The notes beneath the pieces were generated by a model. It made no database searches. It was not told the origin of the DNA and was given only the letters and a program-made list of their open reading frames with translations. DNA of 64,000 nt, taken from assembly GCA_964034945.1 (NCBI GenBank), contig OZ035961.1:26637684-26701683 (forward strand), written 5' to 3'. Of the stretch, positions 28,001-39,553 are shown piece by piece (within the stretch, counting starts at the first letter, position 1; each line of letters starts with the position of its first letter). Origin of the DNA: Chrysopilus asiliformis. Lineage: Eukaryota; Arthropoda; Insecta; Diptera; Rhagionidae. The position numbers and the translations under genes are program-made.

Positions 28001-31000
28001 TTTGGCACCGTGCCGTTATTTGGCACCGTGCCATAATTTGGCACCGTGCGGTTATTTGGCACGGTGCCAAATTACGTGCCATAATTTGCCGTAATTTGGC
28101 ACCGTGCCGTAATTTGGCACCGTGCCGTAATTTGGCACCGTGCCGTAATTTGGCACCGTGCCGTTATTTGGCACCGTGCCGTTATTTGGCACCGTGCCGT
28201 ATTTTGGCACCGTGCCGTAATTTGGCACCGTGCCGTAATTTGGCACCGTGCCGTAATTTGGCACCGTGCCGTAATTTGGCACCGTGCCGTTATTTGGCAC
28301 CGTGCCGTAATTTGGCACCGTGCCGTAATTTGGCACCGTGCCGTTATTTGGCACCGTGCCGTAATTTGGCACCGTGCCGTAATTTGGCACCGTGCCGTAA
28401 TTTGGCACCATGCCGTAATTTGACACCGTGCCGTAATTTGGCACCGTGCCGTAATTTGGCACCGTGCCGTTATTTGGCACCGTGCCATAATTTGGCACCG
28501 TGCCGTAATTTGGCACCGTGCCGTAATTTGGCACCGTGCCGTTATTTGGCACCGTGCCGTAATTTGGCACCGTGCCGTAATTTGGCACCGTGCCATAATT
28601 TGGCACCGTGCCGTAATTTGGCACCGTGCCGTAATTTGGCACCGTGCCGTAATTTGGCACCGTGCCGTAATTTGGCATCGTGCCGTAATTTGGCACCGTG
28701 CCGTAATTTGGCACCGTGCCGTTATTTGGCATCGTGCCGTAATTTGGCACCGTGCTGTAATTTGGCACCGTGCCGTTATTTGGCACCGTGCCGTAATTTG
28801 GCACCGTGCCGTAATTTGGCACCGTGCCGTAATTTGGCACCGTGCCGTAATTTGGCACCGTGCCGTTATTTGGCACCGTGCTGTAATTTGGCACCGTGCC
28901 ATAATTTGGCACCGTGCCGTAATTTGGCACCATGCCGTAATTTGGCACCGTGCCGTAATTTGGCACCGTGCCGTAATTTGGCACCGTGCCGTAATTTGGC
29001 ACCGTGCCGTTAATTGGCACCGTGCTGTAATTTGGCACCGTGCCGTTATTTGGCACCGTGCCGTTATTTGGCACCGTGCCGTTATTTGGCACCGTGCCGT
29101 TATTTGGCACCGTGCCGTAATTTGGCACCGTGCCGTTATTTGGCACCGTGCCGTAATTTGGCACCGTGCCGTATTTTGGCACCGTGCCGTATTTTGGCAC
29201 CGTGCCGTAATTTGGCACCGTGCCGTAATTTGGCACCGTGCCGTAATTTGGCACCGTGCCGTATTTTGGCACCGTGCCGTATTTTGGCACCGTGCCGTAA
29301 TTTGGCACCGTGCCGTTATTTGGCACCGTGCCGTAATTTGGCACCGTGCCGTATTTTGGCACCGTGCCGTATTTTGGCACCGTGCCGTAATTTGGCACCG
29401 TGCCGTAATTTGGCACCGTGCCGTAATTTGGCACCGTGCCGTAATTTGGCACCGTGCCGTATTTTGGCACCGTGCCGTATTTTGGCACCGTGCCGTAATT
29501 TCGCACCGTGCCGTAATTTGGCACCGTGCCGTAATTTGGCACCGTGCCATAATTTGGCACCGTGCCGTAATTTGGCACCGTGCCATAATTTGGCACCGTG
29601 CCGTAATTTGGCATCGTGCCGTAATTTGGCACCGTGCCGTAATTTGGCACCGTGCCGTAATTTGGCACCGTGCCGTAATTTGGCACCGTGCCGTAATTTG
29701 GCACCGTGCCGTAATTTGGCACCGTGCCGTAATTTGGCACCGTGCCGTAATTTGGCCGTAATTTGGCACCGTGCCGTAATTTGGCACCGTGCCGTTATTT
29801 GGCACCATGCCGTAATTTGGCACCGTGCCGTAATTTGGCACCGTGCCGTAATTTGGCACCGTGCCGTATTTTGGCACCGTGCCGTAATTTGGCACCGTGC
29901 CGTTATTTGGCACCGTGCCGTAATTTGGCACCGTGCCGTTATTTGGCACCGTGCTGTAATTTGGCACCGTGCCGTTTTTTGGCACCGTGCCGTTATTTGG
30001 CACCGTGTCGTAATTTGGCACCATGCCGTAATTTGGCACCGTGCCGTAATTTGGCACCGTGCCGTAATTTGGCACCGTGCCGTAATTTGGCACCGTGCCG
30101 TAATTTGGCACCGTGCCGTTATTTGGCACCGTGCCGTTATTTGGCACCGTGCCGTAATTTGGCACCGTGCCGTATTTTGGCACCGTGCCGTATTTTGGCA
30201 CCGTGCCGTAATTTGGCACCGTGCCGTTATTTGGCACCGTGCCGTAATTTGGCACCGTGCCGTATTTTGGCACCGTGCCGTATTTTGGCACCGTGCCGTA
30301 ATTTGGCACCGTGCCGTAATTTGGCACCGTGCCGTAATTTGGCACCGTGCCGTAATTTGGCACCGTGCCGTTATTTGGCACCGTGCTGTAATTTGGCACC
30401 GTGCCGTAATTTGGCACCGTGCCGTTATTTGGCACCGTGCCGTAATTTGGCACCGTGCCGTATTTTGGCACCGTGCCGTAATTTGGCACCGTGCCGTTAT
30501 TTGGCACCGTGCCGTTATTTGGCACCGTGCCGTAATTTGGCACCGTGCCGTAATTTGGCACCGTGCCGTAATTTGGCACCGTGCCGTAATTTGGCACCGT
30601 GCCGTAATTTGGCACCGTGACGTTATTTGGCACCGTGCCGTAATTTGGCACCGTGCCATAATTTGGCACCGTGCCGTAATTTGGCACCGTGCCGTAATTT
30701 GCACCGTGCCGTAATTTGGCACCGTGCTGTAATTTGGCACCGTGCCGTTATTTGGCACCGTGCCGTTATTTGGCACCGTGCCGTAATTTGGCACCGTGCC
30801 GTAATTTGGCACCGTGCCGTAATTTGGCACCGTGCCGTAATTTGGCACCGTGCCGTAATTTGGCACCGTGCCGTTATTTGGCACCGTGCCGTTATTTGGC
30901 ACCGTGCCGTAATTTGGCACCGTGCCGTAATTTGGCACCGTGCCGTAATTTGGCACCGTGCCGTATTTTGGCACCGTGCCGTAATTTGGCACCGTGCCGT

Positions 31001-34000
31001 TATTTGGCACCGTGCCGTAATTTGGCACCGTGCCATTATTTGGCACCGTGCTGTAATTTGGCACCGTGCCGTTTTTTGGCACCGTGCCGTTATTTGGCAC
31101 CGTGTCGTAATTTGGCACCATGCCGTAATTTGGCACCGTGCCGTAATTTGGCACCGTGCCGTAATTTGGCACCGTGCCGTAATTTGGCACCGTGCCGTAA
31201 TTTGGCACCGTGCCGTAATTTGGCACCGTGCCGTAATTTGGCACCGTGCCGTTATTTGGCACCGTGCCGTTATTTGCCACCGTGCCGTAATTTGGCACCG
31301 TGCCGTATTTTGGCACCGTGCCGTATTTTGGCACCGTGCCGTAATTTGGCACCGTGCCGTTATTTGGCACCGTGCCGTAATTTGGCACCGTGCCGTATTT
31401 TGGCACCGTGCCGTATTTTGGCACCGTGCCGTAATTTGGCACCGTGCCGTAATTTGGCACCGTGCCGTAATTTGGCACCGTGCCGTAATTTGGCACCGTG
31501 CCGTTATTTGGCACCGTGCTGTAATTTGGCACCGTGCCGTAATTTGGCACCGTGCCGTTATTTGGCACCGTGCCATAATTTGGCACCGTGCCGTATTTTG
31601 GCACCGTGCCGTAATTTGGCACCGTGCCGTTATTTGGCACCGTGCCGTTATTTGGCACCGTGCCGTAATTTGGCACCGTGCCGTAATTTGGCACCGTGCC
31701 GTAATTTGGCACCGTGCCGTAATTTGGCACCGTGCCGTAATTTGGCACCGTGCCGTAATTTGGCACCGTGCCGTTATTTGGCACCGTGCCGTAATTTGGC
31801 ACCGTGCCATAATTTGGCACCGTGCCGTAATTTGGCACCGTGCCGTAATTTGGCACCGTGCCGTAATTTGCACCGTGCCGTAATTTGGCACCGTGCTGTA
31901 ATTTGGCACCGTGCCGTTATTTGGCACCGTGCCGTTATTTGGCACCGTGCCGTAATTTGGCACCGTGCCGTAATTTGGCACCGTGCCGTTATTTGGCACC
32001 GTGCTGTAATTTGGCATCGTGCCGTTATTTGGCACCGTGCCGTAATTTGGCACCGTGCCATAATTTGGCACCGTGCCGTAATTTGGCACCGTGCCGTAAT
32101 TTGGCACCGTGCCGTAATTTGCACCGTGCCGTAATTTGGCACCGTGCTGTAATTTGGCACCGTGCCGTTATTTGGCACCGTGCCGTTATTTGGCACCGTG
32201 CCGTAATTTGGCACCGTGCCGTAATTTGGCACCGTGCCATAATTTGGCATCGTGCCGTAATTTGGCACCGTGCCGTAATTTGGCACCGTGCCGTAATTTG
32301 GCACCGTGCCGTAATTTGGCACCGTGCCGTAATTTGGCACCGTGCCGTAATTTGGCACCGTGCCGTTATTTGGCACCGTGCTGTAATTTGGCACCGTGCC
32401 GTATTTTGGCACCGTGCCGTAATTTGGCACGGTGCCGTTATTTGGCACCGTGCCGTATTTTGGCACCGTGCCGTAATTTGGCACCGTGCCGTAATTTGGC
32501 ACCGTGCCGTAATTTGGCACCGTGCCGTAATTTGGCACCGTGCCATAATTTGGCACCGTGCCATAATTTGGCACCGTGCCGTAATTTGGCACCGTGCCGT
32601 AATTTGGCACCGTGCCGTAATTTGGCACCGTGCCGTAATTTGGCACCGTGCCGTTATTTGGCACCGTGCCGTTATTTGGCACCGTGCCATAATTTGGCAC
32701 CGTGCCGTTATTTGGCACGGTGCCAAATTACGTGCCATAATTTGGCACCGTGCCGTTATTGGCACCGTGCCGTAATTTGGCACCGTGCCGTAATTTGGCA
32801 CCGTGCCGTTATTTGGCACCGTGCCGTTATTTGGCACCGTGCCATAATTTGGCACCGTGCCGTTATTTGGCACGGTGCCAAATTACGTGCCATAATTTGC
32901 CGTAATTTGGCACCGTGCCGTAATTTGGCACCGTGCCGTAATTTGGCACCGTGCCGCAATTTGGCACCGTGCCGTAATTTGGCACCGTGCCGTAATTTGG
33001 CACCGTGCCGTAATTTGGCACCGTGCCGTTATTTGGCACCGTGCCGTAATTTGGCACCGTGCCATAATTTGGCACCGTGCCGTAATTTGGCACCGTGCCG
33101 TAATTTGGCACCGTGCCGTTATTTGGCACCGTGCCGTAATTTGGCACCGTGCCGTTATTTGGCACCGTGCCGTAATTTGGCACCGTGCCATAATTTGGCA
33201 CCGTGCCGTAATTTGGCACCGTGCCGTAATTTGGCACCGTGCCGTAATTTGCACCGTGCCGTAATTTGGCACCGTGCTGTAATTTGGCACCGTGCCGTTA
33301 TTTGGCACCGTGCCGTTATTTGGCACCGTGCCGTAATTTGGCACCGTGCCGTAATTTGGCACCGTGCCGTAATTTGGCACCGTGCCATAATTTGGCATCG
33401 TGCCGTAATTTGGCACCGTGCCGTAATTTGGCACCGTGCCGTAATTTGGCACCGTGCCGTAATTTGGCACCGTGCCGTAATTTGGCACCGTGCCGTTATT
33501 TGGCACCGTGCTGTAATTTGGCACCGTGCCGTATTTTGGCACCGTGCCGTAATTTGGCACGGTGCCGTTATTTGGCACCGTGCCGTAATTTGGCACCGTG
33601 CCGTAATTTGCACCGTGCCGTAATTTGGCACCGTGCTGTAATTTGGCACCGTGCCGTTATTTGGCACCGTGCCGTTATTTGGCACCGTGCCGTAGTTTGG
33701 CACCGTGCCGTAATTTGGCACCGTGCCGTAATTTGGCACCGTGCCATAATTTGGCATCGTGCCGTAATTTGGCACCGTGCCGTAATTTGGCACCGTGCCG
33801 TAATTTGGCACCGTTCCGTAATTTGGCACCGTGCCGTAATTTGGCACCGTGCCGTAATTTGGCACCGTGCCGTAATTTGGCACCGTGCCGTAATTTGGCA
33901 CCGTGCCGTAATTTGGCACCGTGCCATAATTTGGCACCGTGCCATAATTTGGCACCGTGCCGTAATTTGGCACCGTGCCGTAATTTGGCACCGTGCCGTA

Positions 34001-35600
34001 ATTTGGCACCGTGCCGTAATTTGGCACCGTGCCGTTATTTGGCACCGTGCCGTTATTTGGCACCGTGCCATAATTTGGCACCGTGCCGTTATTGGCACCG
34101 TGCCGTAATTTGGCACCGTGCCGTTATTTGGCACCGTGCCGTTATTTGGCACCGTGCCGTAATTTGGCACCGTGCCGTATTTTGGCACCGTGCCGTAATT
34201 TGGCACCGTGCCGTAATTTGGCACCGTGCCGTAATTTGGCACCGTGCCGTTATTTGGCACCGTGCCGTAATTTGGCACCGTGCCATAATTTGGCACCGTG
34301 CCGTAATTTGGCACCGTGCCGTTATTTGGCACCGTGCCGTAATTGGCACCGTGCCGTAATTTGGCACCGTGCCGTTATTTGGCACCGTGCCGTTATTTGG
34401 CACCGTGCCGTTATTTGGCACCGTGCCGTAATTTGGCACCGTGCCGTATTTTGGCACCGTGCCGTAATTTGGCACCGTGCCGTAATTTGGCACCGTGCCG
34501 TAATTTGGCACCGTGCCGTTATTTGGCACCGTGCCGTAATTTGGCACCGTGCCATAATTTGGCACCGTGCCGTAATTTGGCACCGTGCCGTTATTTGGCA
34601 CCGTGCCGTAATTGGCACCGTGCCGTAATTTGGCACCGGCCGTTATTTGGCACCGTGCCGTTATTTGGCACCGTGCCATAATTTGGCACCGTGCCGTATT
34701 TTGGCACCGTGCCGTAATTTGGCACCGTGCCGTTATTTGGCACCGTGCCGTAATTTGGCACCGTGCCGTAATTTGGCACCGTGCCGTAATTTGGCACCGT
34801 GCCGTTATTTGGCACCGTGCCGTAATTTTGCACCGTGCCGTAATTTGGCACCGTGCCGTTATTTGGCACCGTGCCGTAATTTGGCACCGTGCCGTAATTT
34901 GGCACCGTGCCGTAATTTGGCACCGTGCCGTAATTTGGCACCGTGCCGTAATTTGGCACCGTGCCGTTATTTGGCACCGTGCCATAATTTGGCACCGTGC
35001 CGTAATTTGGCACCGTGCCGTAATTTGGCACCGTGCCGTTATTTGGCACCGTGCCGTAATTTGGCACCGTGCCGTAATTTGGCACCGTGCCATAATTTGG
35101 CACCGTGCCGTAATTTGGCACCGTGCCGTAATTTGGCACCGTGCCGTAATTTGGCACCGTGCCGTAATTTGGCACCGTGCCGTAATTTGGCACCGTGCCG
35201 TAATTTGGCACCGTGCCATAATTTGGCACCGTGCCATAATTTGGCACCGTGCCGTAATTTGGCACCGTGCCGTAATTTGGCACCGTGCCGTAATTTGGCA
35301 CCGTGCCGTAATTTGGCACCGTGCCGTTATTTGGCACCGTGCCGTTATTTGGCACCGTGCCATAATTTGGCACCGTGCCGTTATTTGGCACGGTGCCAAA
35401 TTACGTGCCATAATTTGGCACCGTGCCGTAATTTGGCACCGTGCCGTTATTTGGCACCGTGCCGTAATTTGGCACCGTGCCGTAATTTGGCACCGTGCCG
35501 TTATTTGGCACCGTGCCGTTATTTGGCACCGTGCCATAATTTGGCACCGTGCGGTTATTTGGCACGGTGCCAAATTACGTGCCATAATTTGCCGTAATTT
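25069..35600. repeat. Satellite sub-domain with inverted-monomer junctions and segmental duplications
   Basis: This part carries eleven of thirteen copies of the 19-bp palindrome ATTTGGCACGGTGCCAAAT, where one monomer is inverted. Larger pieces are duplicated: 25109-25318 equals 27885-28094 (offset 2,776 bp), and the rare variants GCCGTTTTTTGG and GTGTCGTAATT occur together at about 29970-30010 and again about 1.1 kb further on. The 17-bp unit AATTTGCACCG also recurs (26412, 30699, 31867, 32119, 33249, 33607). Confidence 0.8.
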
Positions 35601-36284
35601 GGCACCGTGCCGTAATTTGGCACCGTGCCGTAATTTGGCACCGTGCCGTAATTTGGCACCGTGCCGTAATTTGGCACCGTGCCGTAATTTGGCACCGTGC
35701 CGTTATTTGGCACCGTGCCGTTATTTGGCACCGTGCCGTAATTTGGCACCGTGCCGTATTTTGGCACCGTGCCGTAATTTGGCACCGTGCCGTAATTTGG
35801 CACCGTGCCGTAATTTGGCACCGTGCCGTAATTTGGCACCGTGCCGTTATTTGGCACCGTGCCGTAATTTGGCACCGTGCCGTTATTTGGCACCGTGCCG
35901 TAATTTGGCACCGTGCCGTAATTTGGCACCGTGCCGTAATTTGGCACCATGCCGTAATTTGACACCGTGCCGTAATTTGGCACCGTGCCGTAATTTGGCA
36001 CCGTGCCGTTATTTGGCACCGTGCCATAATTTGGCACCGTGCCGTAATTTGGCACCGTGCCGTTATTTAGCACCGTGCCGTAATTTGGCACCGTGCCGTA
36101 TTTTGGCACCGTGCCGTAATTTGGCACCGTGCCGTTATTTGGCACCGTGCCGTAATTTGGCACCGTGCCGTATTTTGGCACCGTGCCGTATTTTGGCACC
36201 GTGCCGTAATTTGGCACCGTGCCGTAATTTGGCACCGTGCCGTAATTTGGCACCGTGCCGTAATTTGGCACCGTGCCGTAATTT

Positions 36285-38782
36285 TACACCTCCACCTCCA
36301 CACCTCCACCTCCACACCTCCACCTCCACACCTCCACCCCAACACCTGCACCTCCACACCTCCACACCTCCACCTCCACCACCACACCTCCACCTCCACA
36401 CCTGCACCACCACGCCACCACCTCCACACCTTCACCTCTACACCTCCACCTCCACACCTCCACACCACCACCTCCACACCTCCACCTCCATACCTCCACC
36501 CCCACACCTCCACACCTCCACCTCCTCACCTCCACCTCCACACCTCCACCTCCACACCTCCACCTACACACCTGCACCACCACACCACCACACCACCACC
36601 TCCACACCTCCACCTCCACACCTCCACCCCCACACCACACACCTCCACCTCCTCACCACCACCCCCACACCTCCACACCTGCACCACCACACCACCACCC
36701 CCACACCTCCACCTCCACACCTCCACACCACCACTTCCACACCTCCACCTCCACACCTCCACCCCCACACCACCACCTCCACACCTCCACCTCCACCCCC
36801 ACACCTCCACCACCACCTCCACACCTCCACCTCCACACCTCCACCAACACACCTCCACCCCAACACCTGCACCTCCACACCTCCACCTCCACACCCTAAC
36901 CTCCACACCTGCACCACCACACTTCCACCTCCACCACTACACCTCCACCACTACACCTCCACCACCACACCACCACCTCCACACCTCCACCCCCACACCG
37001 CCACACCACCACACCGCCACACCTCCACCTCCACACCTCCACACCTCCACCTCCACACCTCCCCACCTCCAGACCTCCACACCTCCACACCTCCACACCA
37101 CCACACCTCCACACCTCCACAGACCAACACCTCCACACCTCCACACCTCCACACCTCCACCTCCACACATCCACCTCCACACCTCCACCTCCACACCTCT
37201 ACACCTCTACACCTCCACACCTCCACACCTCCACACCACCACACCTCCACACCTCCACCCCTCCTCACCTACACCACCACACCACCACACCTCCCACCTC
37301 CACACCCCAACACCTCCACACCTCCACCACACACCTCCACACCTCCACCACCACACCTCCACACCTCCACCTCAACACCTCCACACCTCCACACCTCCAC
37401 CTCCACACCTGCACCTCCACACCTCCACCTCCACCACCACACCTCCACCACCACACCTCCACCTCCACACCTCCACCGCCACCTCCACACCTCCACCTCC
37501 ACACCTCCACCTCCACACCTCGACACCTCCACACCTCCACACCTCCACACCTCCACACCTCCACACCTCCACACACCAACACCTCCACACCACCACCTCC
37601 ACACTTCCACCTCCACCCCCACACCTCCACCACCACCTCCACACCTCCACACCTCCACCTACACACCTCCGCCTCCACATCTGCACCTCCACACTTCCAC
37701 CTCCACCCCAACACCTCCACCACCACACCACCACCTCCACACCTTCACCCCCACATCTCCACCCCCACACCTCCACCTCCACCACTACACCACAACACCT
37801 CCCAACCACCACACCTACACACCTCCACCTCCACACCTCCACCTCCACACCTCCACCTCCACACCACCACACCTCCACACCTCCACACCTCCACACCTCC
37901 ACACCTCCACACCTCCACACCTCCACACCTCCACACCTCCACACCTCCACACCTCCACACCTCCACACCACACCTCCACACCTCCACACCTCCACCTCCA
38001 CACCTCCACACCTCCACACCCCCACACCTCCACACCACCACACCCCCACCTCCACCACCACACCTCCAGACCTCCACACCTCCACACCTCCACACCTCCA
38101 CACCTCCACACCACCACACCTCCACCTCCACACCTCCACCTCCACACCTCCACCTCCACACCTCCACACCTCCACCTCCACACCTCCACACCTCCACCTC
38201 CACACCTCCACCTCCACACCTCCACCTCCACACCTCCACACCTCCACACCTCCCCACCTCCACACCCCAACACCTCCACACCTCCACACCTACACACCTC
38301 CACACCTCCACACCTACACACCACCACACCTCCACACCCCAACACCTCCACCTCCACACCTCCACCTCCACACCTCCACACCACCACACCTCCACACCTC
38401 CACCTCCACACCCTCACACCACAACACCTCCACACCTCCACATCCACACCTCCACCTCCACACCTCCACCTCCACACCTGCACCTCCACACCTCCACCTC
38501 CACCACCACACCTCCACCACCACACCACCACCTCCACACCTCCACACCTCCACACCTCCACACCTCCACCTCCACACCTCCACCTCCACACCTCCACCTC
38601 CACACCACCACACCCCCACACCCCCACACCGCCACACCACCACCTCCACACCTCCACACCTCCACCCCTCCACACCACCACACCTCCACCTCCACACCTC
38701 CACCTACACACCCTCACACCACAACACCTCCACACCTCCAAACCACACCTCCACACCTCCGCACCTCCACACCACACCTCCA
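36285..38782. repeat. C-rich, G-poor simple-repeat array (CACCTC/CACACC type)
   Basis: About 2.5 kb built from irregular mixtures of CCTCCA, CACCTC and CACACCTC words. The plus strand is almost free of G; the minus strand reads GGTGGAGGTGTGGAGGTGG-like and is dense in GG pairs, so two-tetrad G-quadruplexes are possible on that strand. It starts directly after the last 18-bp monomer with no unique DNA between. Open frames rich in Thr/Pro/His or Gly/Val/Trp here are by-products of the short period. Confidence 0.95.
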
Positions 38783-38988
38783 CACTTTTTTTGGTGCCGC
38801 ACCTTTTTTGGTGCCGCACCTTTTTTGGTGCCGCACCTTTTTTGGTGCCGCACCTTTTTTTGGTGCCGCACTTTTTTTGGTGCCGCACTTTTTTTGGTGC
38901 CGCACTTTTTTTGGTGCCGCACTTTTTTTGGTGCCGCACTTTTTTTGGTGCCGTACTTTTTTTGGTGCCGTACTTTAGTGCCGTACTT
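38783..38988. repeat. Minisatellite of twelve 17-bp units (T-rich plus GGTGCCGCACC)
   Basis: Twelve units, spaced 17 bp (once 18, last 14), follow the pattern TTTTTTGGTGCCGCACC; later units end in GCACT and the last two full units read GGTGCCGTAC. The GC part is the palindrome GGTGC-C-GCACC. The final degenerate unit (TAGTGCCGTACTTACC) merges into the hAT-derived sequence that follows. Confidence 0.95.
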
Positions 38989-39553
38989 ACCAAAGCACCA
39001 TTGCGAGTACAAGCATACAAAGAAAAACTTCCAAATTTGCGTCTGCCACCAGAACCTATTATAACCTATTATAACTCGTTGGGGTACATGGTTGGAAGCT
39101 GTACTATTTTATAGTGAACATTTCGATTCAATCAAAGATGTAGTTAATGAGTTCAATAGCTCTGATGCGATATCGATTGACCAATGTAAGGAAGCATTTG
39201 CTGATTCTTTAATAAAAAAGAATATTTCTCTGATTAAAACACACTTTTCACATATCCCTGAGTGCATTAAAAAACTTGAAACCACAGGCGTGTCTTTAGA
39301 AGATTCGATCAAAGTTATAAAAACAATGCTTACACGTAATTCTCAATTGCCATATATATTCCCAGATAAACTTAAAATGAAACTTGACAATGTGTTAAAA
39401 AGCAATCCGGGCTATGAAGCATTATTCCAAATAAATGAATTTATCAATGGTAACGGTAAAGTTTTGCCTGAGACGGTAACTTCAAACATATCACCTAATT
39501 TTAAGTACGACCCTACAACATCGGTGGATGTAGAACGCTCTTTTCGTCATACA
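38986..39553 (+). pseudogene. hAT-type transposase C-terminal remnant, frameshifted
   Basis: Two frames together read like the C-terminal half of a hAT-derived transposase of the CGGBP1-like type. The first frame (from 38986) gives LTKAPLRV...LPPEPIIT; the second (from about 39077) gives RWGTWLEAVLFYSEHF and continues to SVDVERSF at about 39522-39545, which matches the ERSFS-type motif of the hAT dimerisation region. The frames are separated by a tandem 10-bp duplication (CCTATTATAA at 39055-39064 and 39065-39074); with a single copy the reading frame would be continuous. The N-terminal part is missing, replaced by the 17-bp minisatellite, and the 3' end is cut off by the foldback element. 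The 171-residue open frame starting at 39092 is therefore part of a dead element, and its last residues come from the neighbouring repeat. Confidence 0.8.

Larger units (their letters stand above)
1..36284. repeat. 18-bp satellite array, about 2,000 monomers
   Basis: A head-to-tail array of the 18-bp monomer TTTGGCACCGTGCCGTAA fills the first 36.3 kb and runs off the left edge. Frequent variants at the AT-rich part are TAATTT, TTATTT and TATTTT; others are CCATAA for CCGTAA, GCTG for GCCG, and ACCATG, ATCGTG or ACAGTG for ACCGTG. Rare 17-bp or 8-16-bp units mark rearrangement points. Because 18 is six codons, five of the six frames stay open for thousands of bases and give repetitive peptides (LAPCRN, WHRAVI, NYGTVP, QITARC, KLRHGA periods); I regard none as a protein. 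The monomer holds the dyad GGCAC-C-GTGCC. A centromeric or pericentromeric satellite is the natural reading, but location is inferred only from the array itself and the transposon-rich flank. Confidence 0.98.

Noticed and set aside
1..36284. CRISPR-like array
   Set aside because: There are no unique spacers; repeats are directly adjacent and the DNA is eukaryotic.
1..39114. Open frames of up to 3,867 codons on both strands
   Set aside because: They follow from an 18-bp monomer (a multiple of three) and from the short-period C-rich array; the peptides are six-residue repeats in several frames at once.
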